A stretch of DNA of 64,000 bases from Tritrichomonas musculus (GCA_039105265.1 JAPFFF010000002.1:8122001-8186000), one strand, 5' to 3'; positions 47,343 through 58,741 are shown, counted from the stretch's first letter. The notes: a model not told the origin generated them from the letters alone. Translations and numbers: made by a program.

Positions 47343-47647
47343 GTCTAGAGTAAAACCCCCCTACAAAATGGAAACCCCCCCCCGACCAAATCTCTATATA
47401 AAAGAGTTAGAATCATATAATTATATATACACATAGATGAAATGTTCATTTGATAAAATAATTTTTATTATTTCAAAAAAGTTTATTTTATATTTAGATA
47501 TTAGTATTTAAAAATGCAATCTATTCAATTTTTTTATTGAAAAATTGAATAGAAAATGGTATGTGGGTTTTCCACCAACGTACTTTTTGCCACCATTAAA
47601 GGCCAAAAATAGGTGAATAAAAATGGTAGGGGTTTTTCCAGTAGACT
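47343..47647. mobile_element. MITE-like unit, 305 bp, C-run ends
   Basis: Arms AGTCTAGAGTAAAACCCCCC and complement of AGTCTACTGGAAAAACCCCT, flanked by TATA-type sequence. Begins seven bases after the preceding MITE. A GGGTTTTCCACC patch lies inside. No ORF. Confidence 0.6.
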
Positions 47648-48282
47648 ATATAAGTTTTAATTTTGTTAAATCAAATTTAATTTTAAGAAAATGTCTACAA
47701 TTGTAGTCAATTTTTAAATTTGAGTGTTACGTTTCCAAAATGCGAAAATCTAAAATATTCTAGAAAATAGGTATGTTTAAAACTGATAGAACAACTTTAC
47801 TTTGATGCTAGTTTACAGTATTGAATTTAGTTCATAAGTTTCAAACAATGTCTTTGCTTAGTTAGATGAAAAATGTATTTGGAAATTGAGCTTATTTGCT
47901 ATTAAGTGCTTTATAAGGTTCACTTTGTAGTATAATAGTAATGAATTTTTGACTTATCTTCTAATTTTTGGTGCTATTTCAATAAATCAAGTAAACTTTT
48001 TTTATGAAAAAGCTTTATTTTTGGAGAACTTTGTTTACTTCTATACAAGTAGAGTGATTTTTAGGTAGCACGATGTTTATAAAGATTGAGGAAATCCTTT
48101 TGTTTTCGATTTTTAAGCAAATTAATAAACTGAATAATGACCAGCCGGGACGATCAAAAAATATAGAAAAAAATTGAATATGAATATATGAAAAAGTTCA
48201 AAAAAAAAAAAAAAAATCTACCAAAAATATTAAAGCTTTTAAAACATCTCGTTAAGGAAAACATAATTATCTATACAAATCA
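47648..48282. other. AT-rich spacer
   Basis: No gene, inverted repeat or RNA-like element recognised. Confidence 0.5.
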
Positions 48283-48483
48283 TTAAAATAAAATGATAAT
48301 TAATATATAAGCAATATTTTGTAAACATAAAAATGTAAAACTATCTTTGTCTTCTGGAAAATGGAAAACAATTAAATTTTGCGTTTTATAATCAGGGTCG
48401 TTTGTTCCAGTTGATACCAAATCATTTACTTCATCCTTGTTGTAAATGCAATTGAATTTAATTGTATCATTATCATCATTAGT

Positions 48484-49475
48484 TATAGTAGTGTCTATAA
48501 GTGGCCACGCTCTCAATTAAGTGGCCACGGTGTCAGATTAATTCAAAAAGTTTATATAAGATTTTAATTCAAAAAGATTTAAAAATGAAAAATAAAATAG
48601 CAAAAATATACAATTTCTATCAATATTCGTGATTAACTAATAATCATTAGAGATCAATTAAAATATTTATTAATCTTTTACATTGTATAATCAAGAATCA
48701 ATATCTTAATTTTTACTAATACAATCAAAACAAAATCAGCAAAACAAAAGTTTGATCTAACTTATCATTATTTCTTTCTAATCTTTTAGATCAATATTTA
48801 GTAATTATTAGAGGGTAATGTTTCTTTGAATCAGGATAAGACCATCCAAATGAAAGCATTAGTTGGATTTAATGATTTGTTTTGTTGATTTTCTTGATAG
48901 CGCTAGTAAAAAATAAGATCCTGAATAAGTTTAAAAGCGATATTAGAGAATAAAGCTGCTGCTTTTCAGGAAATAAATGTAGGTATCAAATTGATGCTGA
49001 GAAAAGCATAAGCAATTTATTTTTGGAATGTCGATATAGCGAACGTAAGAAGGCAGGGACTAGATGATGCTGAGTTATGATTTCATAAATGTAGATAATT
49101 TTTGAGAAGAAAATAGTGGTTACTCATTGAATTTTATTGATCTTTTTATTCAAATAAACGGCACCATAATGCCGTTTTATACCACAATTATTTGTGTGGA
49201 TTTTGGTTTTTTCGACACCTTAAAAACGAATTTTTGCATCCACATTTTTCTTAAGAAAAAGTAGGAATTGTGCCATTTTACACCTACATTATTGAAATGA
49301 ATTTCTTATTTTCTGACACCTTAAAGATGGCCACGGGAATAAAAATTTATATCCTTTGAATTTTTTAAAAAATTGAGAGCATGCCATTCTATTCCCTAAT
49401 AATTTTAGTGGAGTTGATTGTCAAATCACCGTGGCCACTTAATTGAGAGCGTGGCCACTTATCGACACTACTATA
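48484..49475. mobile_element. 992-bp DNA transposon with 49-bp TIRs
   Basis: TATAGTAGTGTC-TATAAGTG (48484-48532) is mirrored at 49427-49475 with one mismatch; GTGGCCACG occurs twice in each arm. TATA at both edges allows a TA or TATA duplication. No transposase frame, so non-autonomous. It interrupts a gene of virus-like remnant B. Confidence 0.8.
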
Positions 49476-49602
49476 TATTTATTTGTTCGTTTCCTTCATC
49501 ATCTTCACCAACGAAAATCTTAAATCCCTTGTCATTTAAAATTTCAGTTTCGTTAGATTTGTAAGCGTATAACGCAATTGTCATTTTATTCATTATTAAA
49601 AT

Positions 49603-49797
49603 ATGTTATATTCTGTTCATTCGAAACCGTCTGATTATAAAACAGTATCATTAAACATTGACATTCCGTGGAATTGTAGTTATATCAAATACTATATTTC
49701 ATCCATTAACTCAATATCAAATATTTTATATTCAACGACTAATGAAACTTTTAAATTCATTGATGATGAAAAACAATTAATAAAAATAAACATTTGA
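49603..49797 (+). CDS. Small virus-like hypothetical protein (64 aa)
   Basis: MLYSVHSKPSDYKTVSLNID then beta-like NCSYIKYYISSINSISNILY. Lies divergent from the interrupted acidic gene. No domain; fossil context. Confidence 0.35.
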   Translation: MLYSVHSKPSDYKTVSLNIDIPWNCSYIKYYISSINSISNILYSTTNETFKFIDDEKQLIKINI

Positions 49798-49837
49798 AAA
49801 TAAATATTCATATGTATCAAAGAATTAATTAAAAAAA

Positions 49838-50350
49838 TGAATTCAACACAGATAAAAAATGATGAATGTGTAAATATTATAACATTTAGTGTAAACGCTG
49901 ACAATACAATAACCATGCTTTCAACAAAAGATATCATCATTAAATCTATCAGTCATCGAATACAACTAATAACTGGACTATATAACACTACCAATTGAAA
50001 TCAAAAATAACACACCATACATAATTCATGATTTACCAGTTATAAATTATGCGAATAAATCATATCTTGTATCACTACAGGGTCAGCATGTTTATAGTTC
50101 AATTGGTGAAAAGGAATACGCACCATTAGTTATTGCAAACATTGATTCAATGATTTTAAATCAAACTCCACTCATTGTTAACTATGACCAGACCAAGCAA
50201 ATAAAAACTAATAGCGATTCATTAAAATATCTTGAAATGTGTCTCGTTGATTTTATGTATCAACCAATTAAATTAATGAGTCCATTATTCATCACAATCA
50301 AAATCAAACCATCAACTGATGCAAACGTTGGAGATATCATAAGTAAATAA
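49838..50350 (+). pseudogene. Virus-like structural-type remnant
   Basis: Beta-rich stretches such as VNIITFSVNADNTITML and SYLVSLQGQHVYSSI suggest a jelly-roll or similar virion-type protein. Broken (about one break). No family assigned. Confidence 0.4.
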
Positions 50351-50352
50351 AT

Positions 50353-50625
50353 TTATTTATGTTCTTCAATTTGTTTCTTCATTTCAATCAATTCATTTTT
50401 TTTACGTTGACAATATTCTTTCTGTTGTCTCTTCCTTGCTTCTTTTCTCTCTTCATCATTAGCGTATTTGTTTTTCCTTCCTCGCTTTGTTTCAGCTTGT
50501 GATTTATGTTCTGTCAATTGTAGATTTTCAATAGACTTTGATTTTGTCATTGATTTAATGATAGGTGTTTGTTTATAATTGGTGAAATCAATTTCTATCA
50601 TTTTAGACATCAATAAAAAAATCAT
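50353..50625 (-). CDS. Basic regulator-like protein of virus-like remnant
   Basis: 90 residues. KRGRKNKYANDEERKEARKR is an AT-hook-like start followed by a basic helix and a short coiled coil (NELIEMKKQIEEHK), similar in style to RGRPxKY proteins of giant viruses and their relatives. Likely DNA binding; fossil context. Confidence 0.5.
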   Translation of the reverse strand: MIFLLMSKMIEIDFTNYKQTPIIKSMTKSKSIENLQLTEHKSQAETKRGRKNKYANDEERKEARKRQQKEYCQRKKNELIEMKKQIEEHK

Positions 50626-50629
50626 TTAT

Positions 50630-50884
50630 TATTTTTGATTGGGTTATAAATCAATCTATATGTTCGACCATTACAACATTTATCTATTATATACTCATCA
50701 ATATTAAACGTTTCATCAGTGAACATTTTTATTTTTGTCTCTTCTTTCAATTTCTTCATTTGTTGACTTAACGTCTTATCATCTCGTTTCATTAATTCGC
50801 TCAATGGTTGAAAATAAATAAATTCGATTCGTTCATATTCTTTTGGTATTGGTGTGTAATCGGTCGGGTCAGTTTATCGTTTCA
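50630..50884 (-). CDS. Virus-like gene A, second copy
   Basis: Shares TPIPKEYERIE(F/L)IYFQPLS and MKRDDKTLS with the remnant at 11844-12127 and continues with NIDEYIIDKCCNGRTYRLIY. Upstream ATTTATTGATATCATAAATG is also shared. Function unknown; looks broken at its start. Confidence 0.5.
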
Positions 50885-50984
50885 TTTATGATATCAATAA
50901 ATTATATTTCATTCATTGTTATTGGTGGCGCGTTATCATTTATGATAGCAACACATGAAATCATTTTTTTTTTTTTTTTTTTTT

Positions 50985-51190
50985 TTTCTATATTTGTTTC
51001 TTTCGCTGAGCTTGATTGTGATATTCTCAAGATGTAAATCTGTAATATCATCGTTTAACATAAATACTGGCTTTTTATAGGTGAATTCAGGTATGAATTG
51101 GTTAGCAACTAACCTATGCATTCTGTGTTGATGTCCATCATTTAGATAAACAATGATACCATCTCTTGATGTATATATTTTTTTAATTGA
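50985..51190 (-). pseudogene. HNH homing-type nuclease remnant
   Basis: YLNDGHQHRMHRLVANQFIP followed by a DLHLENI block matches the HRLVAxxFIPN...LxNLxW pattern of phage and giant-virus HNH endonucleases. Broken, fossil. Confidence 0.45.
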
Positions 51191-51421
51191 CTTTTTTGTT
51201 TGCTTATCTCTGATGTCATATGGTTATTGAAAAGCGGTTTTCAAGATCAATATCCTTTATTCAAGCTAATTCAGGGTTTTCTTATTGATATATCAATTGA
51301 ACAACGTTAGATCTTTAATATATCCTCTTTCAGGCTAATCTTCTCTTAATTTTTCCAAATTCTTTTACGCTCAAACTCAATTTTTTGTTACAAAAGTAGT
51401 ATACGTTAGGCTGTGCGCCCT

Positions 51422-51456
51422 TAACGGTCGCCCAGACCTAACTGCGCCGACCGTTA
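51422..51456. repeat. GC-rich hairpin
   Basis: TAACGGTCG and CGACCGTTA form a perfect 9-bp stem around a 17-nt GC-rich loop; GTTAGG and CCTAAC form an overlapping alternative stem. It lies just past the end of the last gene of remnant B. Confidence 0.55.
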
Positions 51457-51502
51457 TCACTAGGGAACTTTGAACAAAAAAAAAACATAACCATTTTAAT
51501 GT

Positions 51503-52003
51503 TTATGCTATATCCAATAGGGTAGCATATGGTGTTCTTGTAAATATTTCACATTTTGGATTTTCAGAATTTGAAATTCCATTTTTGAAAAATGAACTAT
51601 TGAAAACTATTGATTGAGCAATAGAAATAACATTGAAAGTTGTTTTGTCTAACGGAAAACGTATATTATTCAAATAAATTTCTGTTGGTTCACATTGATA
51701 TTCCGATGAAGGCGAATTTGCAGAATTAAATGAAACATTGACTTTGATTTCTTTCTGAGTCACAATATTATTTTTAGTTTCAGGATAAGAAAGATACATT
51801 GTTGCTTCATAATTGTCAAGTGCTTTTTCTAAATTATATCGAATTATTCCTTCAGATTTGTTATCAAAGGTATAATTAACTTTTGCCAGTTTTATCAAAT
51901 TATTCATATATTTTTTATTACTTGATTTTAACTTTTTAATCCGCTGCTTCACTCCAAAACCAGCATTTTCTTCATTATTTCCAGAGATTTGAAAATCAAA
52001 CAT
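51503..52003 (-). CDS. Virus-like beta-rich protein (166 aa)
   Basis: MFDFQISGNNEENAGFGVKQ, a basic segment (KQRIKKLKSSNKKYMNNL), then strands (VNVSFNSANSPSSEYQCEP, IYLNNIRFPLDKTTFNV) suggesting a jelly-roll-like fold. Could be a virion protein of remnant B. No family identified; fossil context. Confidence 0.45.
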   Translation of the reverse strand: MFDFQISGNNEENAGFGVKQRIKKLKSSNKKYMNNLIKLAKVNYTFDNKSEGIIRYNLEKALDNYEATMYLSYPETKNNIVTQKEIKVNVSFNSANSPSSEYQCEPTEIYLNNIRFPLDKTTFNVISIAQSIVFNSSFFKNGISNSENPKCEIFTRTPYATLLDIA

Positions 52004-53133
52004 TTCACTTAAATTTGATTATATAAATTGCTTTTTTCTTCATCTAATCTTTTCTTTTTTGATTAATGTTTTACCTTTTCTTATTTTTACCTTTAATTTT
52101 TGGCCAACAAAAAATTAAAATGTTTTTTCTACGTTTAAACCCAGTTTTACGTTATAAAATAACTAATATTATTCTAATATAGCAATAATTATGGCTTTTT
52201 ACCCGAAATTTAAACAATACTCCAACATTTTATTAAAATCTAATAACCTTCTTATATCGCTGCCAATTTTATTTATTCATTTAATTCTACAATTGGTCCC
52301 AATTTACATGGGAGGTGATTCATATTTAAATCTCTTTTAATTCTTTGAAAAAATTACAAATAATATGATTTTGGAGGAAAAAAGTGAAATTTTTTAATTT
52401 TTGTTTTAATAATTAAATACATCTTTAAAGCAACATTATATTTTCTCATACCAAATTGGAAAAAACTCAAAGCTGCCAGAATAATTTGCAAATTATTTTC
52501 TTAGAAACAAGGAAAAAAAAATTCGGAGCCCTATTAATCGCATAAATATCAGGTACTTAGGGTAAGCAATATTAATCAATAAGCGATTTTTGCATATCTC
52601 TTTCATTTTACCAGAATATTTAGATAATTGAAAATTTTTCATCTTCTTTTTTCTTCATTTTACTATCACTAAAGCATCTTGACATACTATTAATAAAAAT
52701 GATAATCGTTTTTGAAAATCTTTTTTTCTTCTTTACTTATGAGCTATTTTTTAATTTTATACGTTTTTCCATTCAATTATCTCTCACAATTTCATTCAAA
52801 TTTAATTCGTTAAATTTAATCTTAATAACGTACAAAAAAATTATCATTTGTAGCGAGTTGGGTATATTGATAAAAAAAATATTTAAGCATTTATACTTTT
52901 TAATAAAATAATTAAAATAAATAATCTTCAATACAAATCAAGATAAAAATATTTTTAGAAAAAGGTGATGTGAAAACATTTTTTGTCCAAAAATATTTTT
53001 TTGTCAACCAACTCTATTCAAATTTTCAAAAAATAAAAAAATAAAAATAATAATAATAATAATAAAAACGCGGAAACCGTTTACATTTAATCATCGGAGG
53101 TAAAAAGTTGCTTTTTTCAAGATCATTTATTTT
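52004..53133. other. AT-rich region
   Basis: T-rich on the plus strand, with an AATAATAATAATAA microsatellite near 53050. No gene recognised; a 70-codon Phe-rich frame at 52699 is not credible. Confidence 0.5.
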
Positions 53134-53471
53134 TTAAGGGACCACTATCATATTTTTTTGTAAACATTTCAATATTGAGAAAACTCATAGAAAAGAAAAT
53201 TCAATAGTTGTTATCTTGGAAAAAGTTTAAAACTTTAAAATTTCACCATTCCGATCATTTTTGTAAAATTTTTACTCCTTTCAACTTTTAAATTTTTATT
53301 GAAAAAAGGGAATAGGCTTAAAAGAAGAATAGAAATAAATGATATGTAATTTATATAATTTATATATACCAAAATATAGCAAAAATACTCAAGAAATAAT
53401 TTTTTTTAAGTCAATTAATTTTGTGATAACTCATAGAATTTTTAACATAGAATTTGATAGTGGTCCCTTAA
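53134..53471 (+). mobile_element. TTAA-flanked MITE, 338 bp, copy 1
   Basis: Ends TTAAGGGACCACTATCA and complement. The same 338-bp sequence occurs inverted at 55439-55776; I count about two differences in the first 170 bases. TTAA at both ends may be the target duplication, as in piggyBac-type elements, or part of the TIR. Confidence 0.85.
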
Positions 53472-53599
53472 AACATTAAAATTATGCTTGAACAAGATTG
53501 TATTGGTCTCGAAAAAAGTGTATGATTGATTATTTTTGCTTTTACAAATAATAAATTCACAGATACTTGTAGGGCTAATAGATTGCCCGATTTGCCGAT

Positions 53600-55130
53600 T
53601 ACGTTTCCAAAAAAAGAAGAATATAAGCTAACTTACAACTGATAACGTTTCGATAGTGTTTAAACCAATCGATAAGCAATTAATAGAGTACCCGCAAGAG
53701 AACATAAACAGAACAACCAAAAGAATAAAAGAAGAGAAAGAAGAGAACCTTTTTAGAAATGCAAGAGAAGAATTAATAAACGAAATAATTAGCGAGAACC
53801 ACATTATACGACAGCTCGTTAAATAACAAACACAAATGTTGGAAGACAAACGAAACGAACTAATAAAGCAGAAAGAAGAAGAGTTTAACCAACAAATGCA
53901 ATAATATAAACTTACGAAGAAGCTACAAAAATAAAGAACACATTTATTCAATTGTTTAACGAAACTCTTAACTCGAACAAACATAAATTAATGGAGTTAA
54001 ACGATAAAGACCATTTATTTATTTATGCTTATAAGTTTATCTTTACTCGGTCTGGTAGTACGGCTTTATTATTTTGCAGCAAACAAGACAAAGCGAATCT
54101 AATTTATCGATTTACTGGTTTGTTAAGTCTATTTACAATTATCTAAGAGAGAACAACAACAAATGGTCCGAATTAACGAATAACATTAATGACTCTTCGT
54201 TCGGGATACAAATAATAGAAATCGAAAAGGAAGATGTCTATTACAATGCTTCTCGTAATCTGTGCGCAAAAAAATATCGTTTACAACACTACAACAAGCA
54301 ACGAAATACATTTAAACCAACCTTTTGACTTCTGGAACTCTACAGCAATCGAAACAATAAAGAAAGAAGCACCGAACAATATTAAAATCGATAATATATT
54401 AACACATAACAGTTATTGTAAAGGAAAACACGATCCAATAGATAAACTAGTTAAAGAAGGAGATGTTATCGAAATCTTTAATACATTCGATTATTAAGGT
54501 AACTATTTAATTAGTTTTCGATTAGATGGCAAGGAACAAACCGAGAAGAGTAACCGATTCCTAGATGATATGATAAAAGATAAGGAAAGTGTTTTTAAGG
54601 TTGTTATTGGTGTACAGAAGCCGCACCCAATTAGTAAATGTTGTTGTTATATCTTTATTTCTTAAAGCAGAAAGCAGACATAACCAAGTTATCAACAATA
54701 AAGGAAGAATGATAATTAATCGATTTGTATTTAGACAGGAAACCACCAGGAAAACCGCTCTGTAATCGACTCGTAATTAGTGGGTTTATTTTCGTATAAC
54801 GTGTAATAACCTTATTTTGTTGTGTTGGATTATTAGAAAATCTTTATCGATTAAATCCAGAACTCTTAAACCGAATAGCTATCTTTTAATGTTGTTTCGA
54901 TATTTGTTACTTTTATTGTATAATGTAAAAGTAAGTGTATATCGCATTAAATAATAATTATTCAAAGAATATAGATGAAATGATAAAAGTAAGTGTTAAA
55001 GATGGTGCGTTTAAAGAGTTTAAAACAGCTACCACTCACTTTGTACCTGTAGTAATAACAACATTCTCAACAGCATCTAAGTGTTTAGGTGGTATCATAG
55101 AACATTTTACCATTGCATATTGATATTCTA
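53600..55130 (+). pseudogene. Virus-like replication-gene remnant C
   Basis: A long stretch with coding-like composition but many breaks. One piece (54935-55123) matches the helicase at 8824-9480 (KDGAFKEFK, ASKCLGGIIEHF). Earlier pieces are charged and helical (KRIKEEKEENLFRNAREEL) with no domain recognised. It lies between the two inverted 338-bp MITEs. Old fossil. Confidence 0.5.
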
Positions 55131-55233
55131 TAGTAAAAAAATAATGACATTTTAAGGTAATATAATAATATGATGAATTCAAAATCCTCTTTGGACTATA
55201 TAAATTTGAATCTTCAATTTTCTTTGTTTGCTA

Positions 55234-55310
55234 TAGGGATGTTCAAAATTCACTTTTTCTTTGGAAGAGTTCGACTTTTTCTGGGCAAAAATGAATAATA
55301 AAAATCCTTA
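55234..55310 (-). mobile_element. hAT-type MITE, 77 bp, copy 3
   Basis: Starts TAGGGATGTTCAAAATTCAC and ends near CCTTA; flanked by GTTTGCTA on both sides (55226-55233, 55311-55318), an 8-bp duplication. More diverged than the other two copies. Confidence 0.8.
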
Positions 55311-55438
55311 GTTTGCTATAATTTGAAATTACTGAAAAATAAGAATTTGATACCAAAATGAATATACTTTATGAAAGTTGATCTTGATTTTTAATTATAT
55401 TATTACAATATGTGACATAATAATTAATTATTTCTTTG

Positions 55439-55776
55439 TTAAGGGACCACTATCAAATTCTATGTTAAAAATTCTATGAGTTATCACAAAATTAATTGAC
55501 TTAAAAAAAATTATTTCTTGAGTATTTTTGCTATATTTTGGTATATATAAATTATATAAATTACATATCATTTATTTCTATTCTTCTTTTAAGCCTATTC
55601 CCTTTTTTCAATAAAAATTTAAAAGTTGAAAGGAGTAAAAATTTTATAAAAATGATCGGAATGGTGAAATTTTAAAGTTTTAAACTTTTTCCGAGATAAC
55701 AACTATTGAATTTTCTTTTCTATGAGTTTTCTCAATATTGAAATGTTTACAAAAAAATATGATAGTGGTCCCTTAA
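55439..55776 (-). mobile_element. TTAA-flanked MITE, 338 bp, copy 2
   Basis: Inverted partner of 53134-53471, same length and nearly the same sequence, so both moved recently. Confidence 0.85.
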
Positions 55777-55942
55777 ATTATTTTTCAGATAAATAATGTA
55801 AATATTTAAAAAATTAAATTATTTCATTTTTACTATTTATAAATATTACGAGGTTTGAATAAATATTATAAATAAAAAATTACAAAGATATTGAAAAACG
55901 CTTTCCTTATCTTTTATCATATTTATTACCTCGATATGCCTA

Positions 55943-57233
55943 TTAAGTGACTAGTTTCCAAATTTATTGTAAACCTATCAATATTGAATGAACTCATAGA
56001 ATAAAACTTTGAAAGATAGCTTTTCGGAAAAAGTTTTGGTCAAATATAATAAATTTTTCTCCTTAACGATCAATTTTATATTATTTTGGTAACTTTTTGA
56101 ATGGATTAATTTTTTTAAAAAATGAAAATTAGTAAGAAATATTAATTAAAAAAAATATAAAATAAATTGATAAATAATAATTTATTAAAATAATAGAGTC
56201 CCACAAAGAAGTCTCAGATTGCCCGGAAAGCATAGGTTATTTATGGATATTTATACATTTACAAAAAACCTAACTTTCTCAATAAACCTCTTTCTTTTGT
56301 GGATAATACAAGGTTTACGTAGAAATAATTACATTTTCAAAATGACCTAAGGTATTTCATGAACGTAAGGTTTACTGATTACTTCAATTATATACGAATA
56401 TATTAGATTTATATAAAAAATTGTAGATTTCTATGATAAACTGGAGATTTCCATGTAAACCTGAGGTTTCCAAAATAAATTGAATAGTTTATTCATTATG
56501 AAAAAGTTCGATTAAAACGTACATTTTTTTATAATCATCAACATTTTGGGTTCCAAAATCATTTTATCATGATTTATTTGCTTTAACTGACATTATAAAC
56601 TTTTAATTATTGCTTTTTTATATTTTTGTATGATTTTTTGAGTAAATGGATAATGATATCATTTATTAAATGCTTTTTTATGCTTTAAGAGAATCTTGTA
56701 AAGAGATCAAATGCAATATTTGTATTTTTATATATTGTTTGATAGTTTACAATTCGAATCATAAGATAAAATTTTCTATTCAAAATTTTATTTTGGAAAT
56801 CTCAGGTTTATTTGGAAATCTCAGGTTTTCATGAAAAAATGAATATTTCTCTGAAAAAGTTATGTTATTCATAATTTTCTGAATTTCATGATAAACATGA
56901 GGTTCTTTGTTCACCTATGCTTATTCATAAAAAATAAATGTTTATATGTTAGTCTTATATATATATGAAAATGTAGACATTTACTGGCGACCTGAGACTT
57001 CTTTGTGGGACTCTAATAAAAAAATATTTCGTTTTTTCATTTTTCAATAGAAAATTATTATATTATCAAGTTTTTTTATGAATCCAGCATATTTGATATA
57101 TAAATAAAATAATGCATGAATATTAAAATCTAGATCAAACTATTTAATATATTTTTCAGTCAAAAACAAAAAAAACTTTTTTTTGTGAGAACACATAGAA
57201 TATTTTTATTCAAATTGGAAACTAGTCCCTTAA
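55943..57233. mobile_element. TTAA-flanked element, 1.29 kb, diverged relative
   Basis: Ends TTAAGTGACTAGTTTCC and complement of TTAAGGGACTAGTTTCC. Subterminal words TCAATATTGA and AACTCATAGAA match the 338-bp family at the same place. Without the inner insertion (56194-57015) it would be about 470 bp. No ORF. Confidence 0.7.
56194..57015. mobile_element. 822-bp element nested in the 1.29-kb element
   Basis: Ends TAGAGTCCCACAAAGAAGTC and exact complement (24 bp perfect). ATAA at both edges may be the duplication. Interior has many copies of (G)TAAACCT-AGGTTT and GAAATCTCAGG words, giving an irregular internal palindrome set. No ORF. Confidence 0.75.
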
Positions 57234-57702
57234 ACCTTTATTCTCTAAAATGGTTGATTCGTTTATGATTTTAATCTCTTCAATAATACTTTTAAAAAAA
57301 TAGCCCTGAACTTTCTCTTAACATTAATAAACACAGTATTTACATTGTTTTCAAAATTATTTAAGAATTTAAGATGAAATATATAATTTAATATCAAAAC
57401 TTGAGTAAATTTAATTTTCTACTAATATTTTGAATAAATATCATTTCTTTAATAAATAACTGTTTGTTTTACATGTTCAAATGGCATTTATAAACAAAAT
57501 ATTCAACTTTTAAATATTCAATGTTTCTAATTGACTTAATATTCAAGGATCTTTTTGTTTTTAGATTTATTTTTTTACCGGTAATACTAATTTTTCTTTT
57601 TTTCATTTTTTTATTTAGAAATTTTTATTTATTTAACAATAAAAAACGTACTGGTATAAATGCACATTATCATTTCCCACTTTTTGAATAGATTGATACA
57701 AA

Positions 57703-57762
57703 GGTGAGGTACTTTCCCTTTCAATTTTGTGAGAAATGAAAAAGTCGCATTAGTACCTCACC
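57703..57762. repeat. 60-bp inverted repeat unit
   Basis: GGTGAGGTACT and AGTACCTCACC face each other across 38 bp. Ends five bases before the next element starts. Confidence 0.65.
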
Positions 57763-57767
57763 AAATA

Positions 57768-58650
57768 TAGGTCGGTTCAACGGACGGTTTGTGTCAAAAA
57801 AGCAAAGCCAAAATCAAAAAAACGTTGGAAATGCTTGGTTTTAGGATATATATTTCACTACTATATTTGGAATAAAATATAAAATTTTGGTGAGATTTCT
57901 TGAGTTGAATTTTTTTTTATAAACTTTTTTTTATTTTTTTTCATCCATGCATTAAAACTCATGTTAATTTTTTATTATATAATTTATATAAATATATTTA
58001 ATTGATAATAATTATTTTTTACTCAATAGTTAAATAATATATCAAGATATCAATATTTTATAAAAATATATTTACAATTCAGTACTTATAGAATTTTTTG
58101 AGCGGTAACTTTTCTGAGGAGAAAATTCAATTATTATTTTTATTCATTAACTAAAATAAATTAAATTTATCTCTGTTAAAAAAACATAATTTTAAATTAT
58201 AATTATTTATTTTAAATTATATTATTAATATTGTTAGTAATAATAGTAACTATAATATAAAAATATAGTTCATAAATATATAAAATAATGATATCTAATA
58301 ATTATTTTTGAATATCATTGAAAATTCTTATTTAGAAAATTAAAAAAATGCAAATATATGAATATACATGAATCATTTACGTATTGTTCAAAAAAAAGTT
58401 ATGATATTAGGATAATTATTATTTTTAAATATTTATTAAATAATGATAAAGATTTAAGTATACTTATACATTGGAATATCTTTTTTTATTCTAAATTTTT
58501 AAACGTCAATTTCTCAAAATTCAACTCAGGGATTTTTTTTATATTTTAAAATTTTAGTCAAAATATAATGTTATATAATATATAATAATATAAAGCTAAT
58601 TTAACGTTTTTTTAAATTCTCTGACACAAACCGTTCGTTGAACCGACCTA
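57768..58650. mobile_element. 883-bp element with 9-bp duplication (Mutator-like?)
   Basis: Ends TAGGTCGGTTCAACGGACGG and near-exact complement (one mismatch in 30). TCACCAAAT flanks both sides (57758-57766, 58651-58659). Nine bp is the usual Mutator-like length, and such elements are common in trichomonads. AT-rich interior without transposase. Confidence 0.75.
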
Positions 58651-58741
58651 TCACCAAATTTGAATAAAAATTGAATGGTGATATGAAATTGACCTTGGTA
58701 TTTTTTCATGAAGCCCCACAATTTGGTGTCTTATTTTTTTT

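Larger units (their letters stand above)
48283..52003. mobile_element. Virus-like element remnant B
   Basis: A cluster of short, broken genes on both strands: a small acidic protein split by a transposon (48283-49597), a beta-rich small protein (49603-49797), a structural-type remnant (49838-50350), a basic regulator-like protein (50353-50625), the gene-A paralogue (50630-50884), an HNH-type nuclease piece (about 50985-51190) and a beta-rich protein (51503-52003). Gene A links it to the remnant at 11844. Basic RGRKNKY-type proteins and HNH nucleases are frequent in large DNA viruses and Polinton-like viruses. Several breaks; no intact ends seen; age older than the Maverick. Confidence 0.55.
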
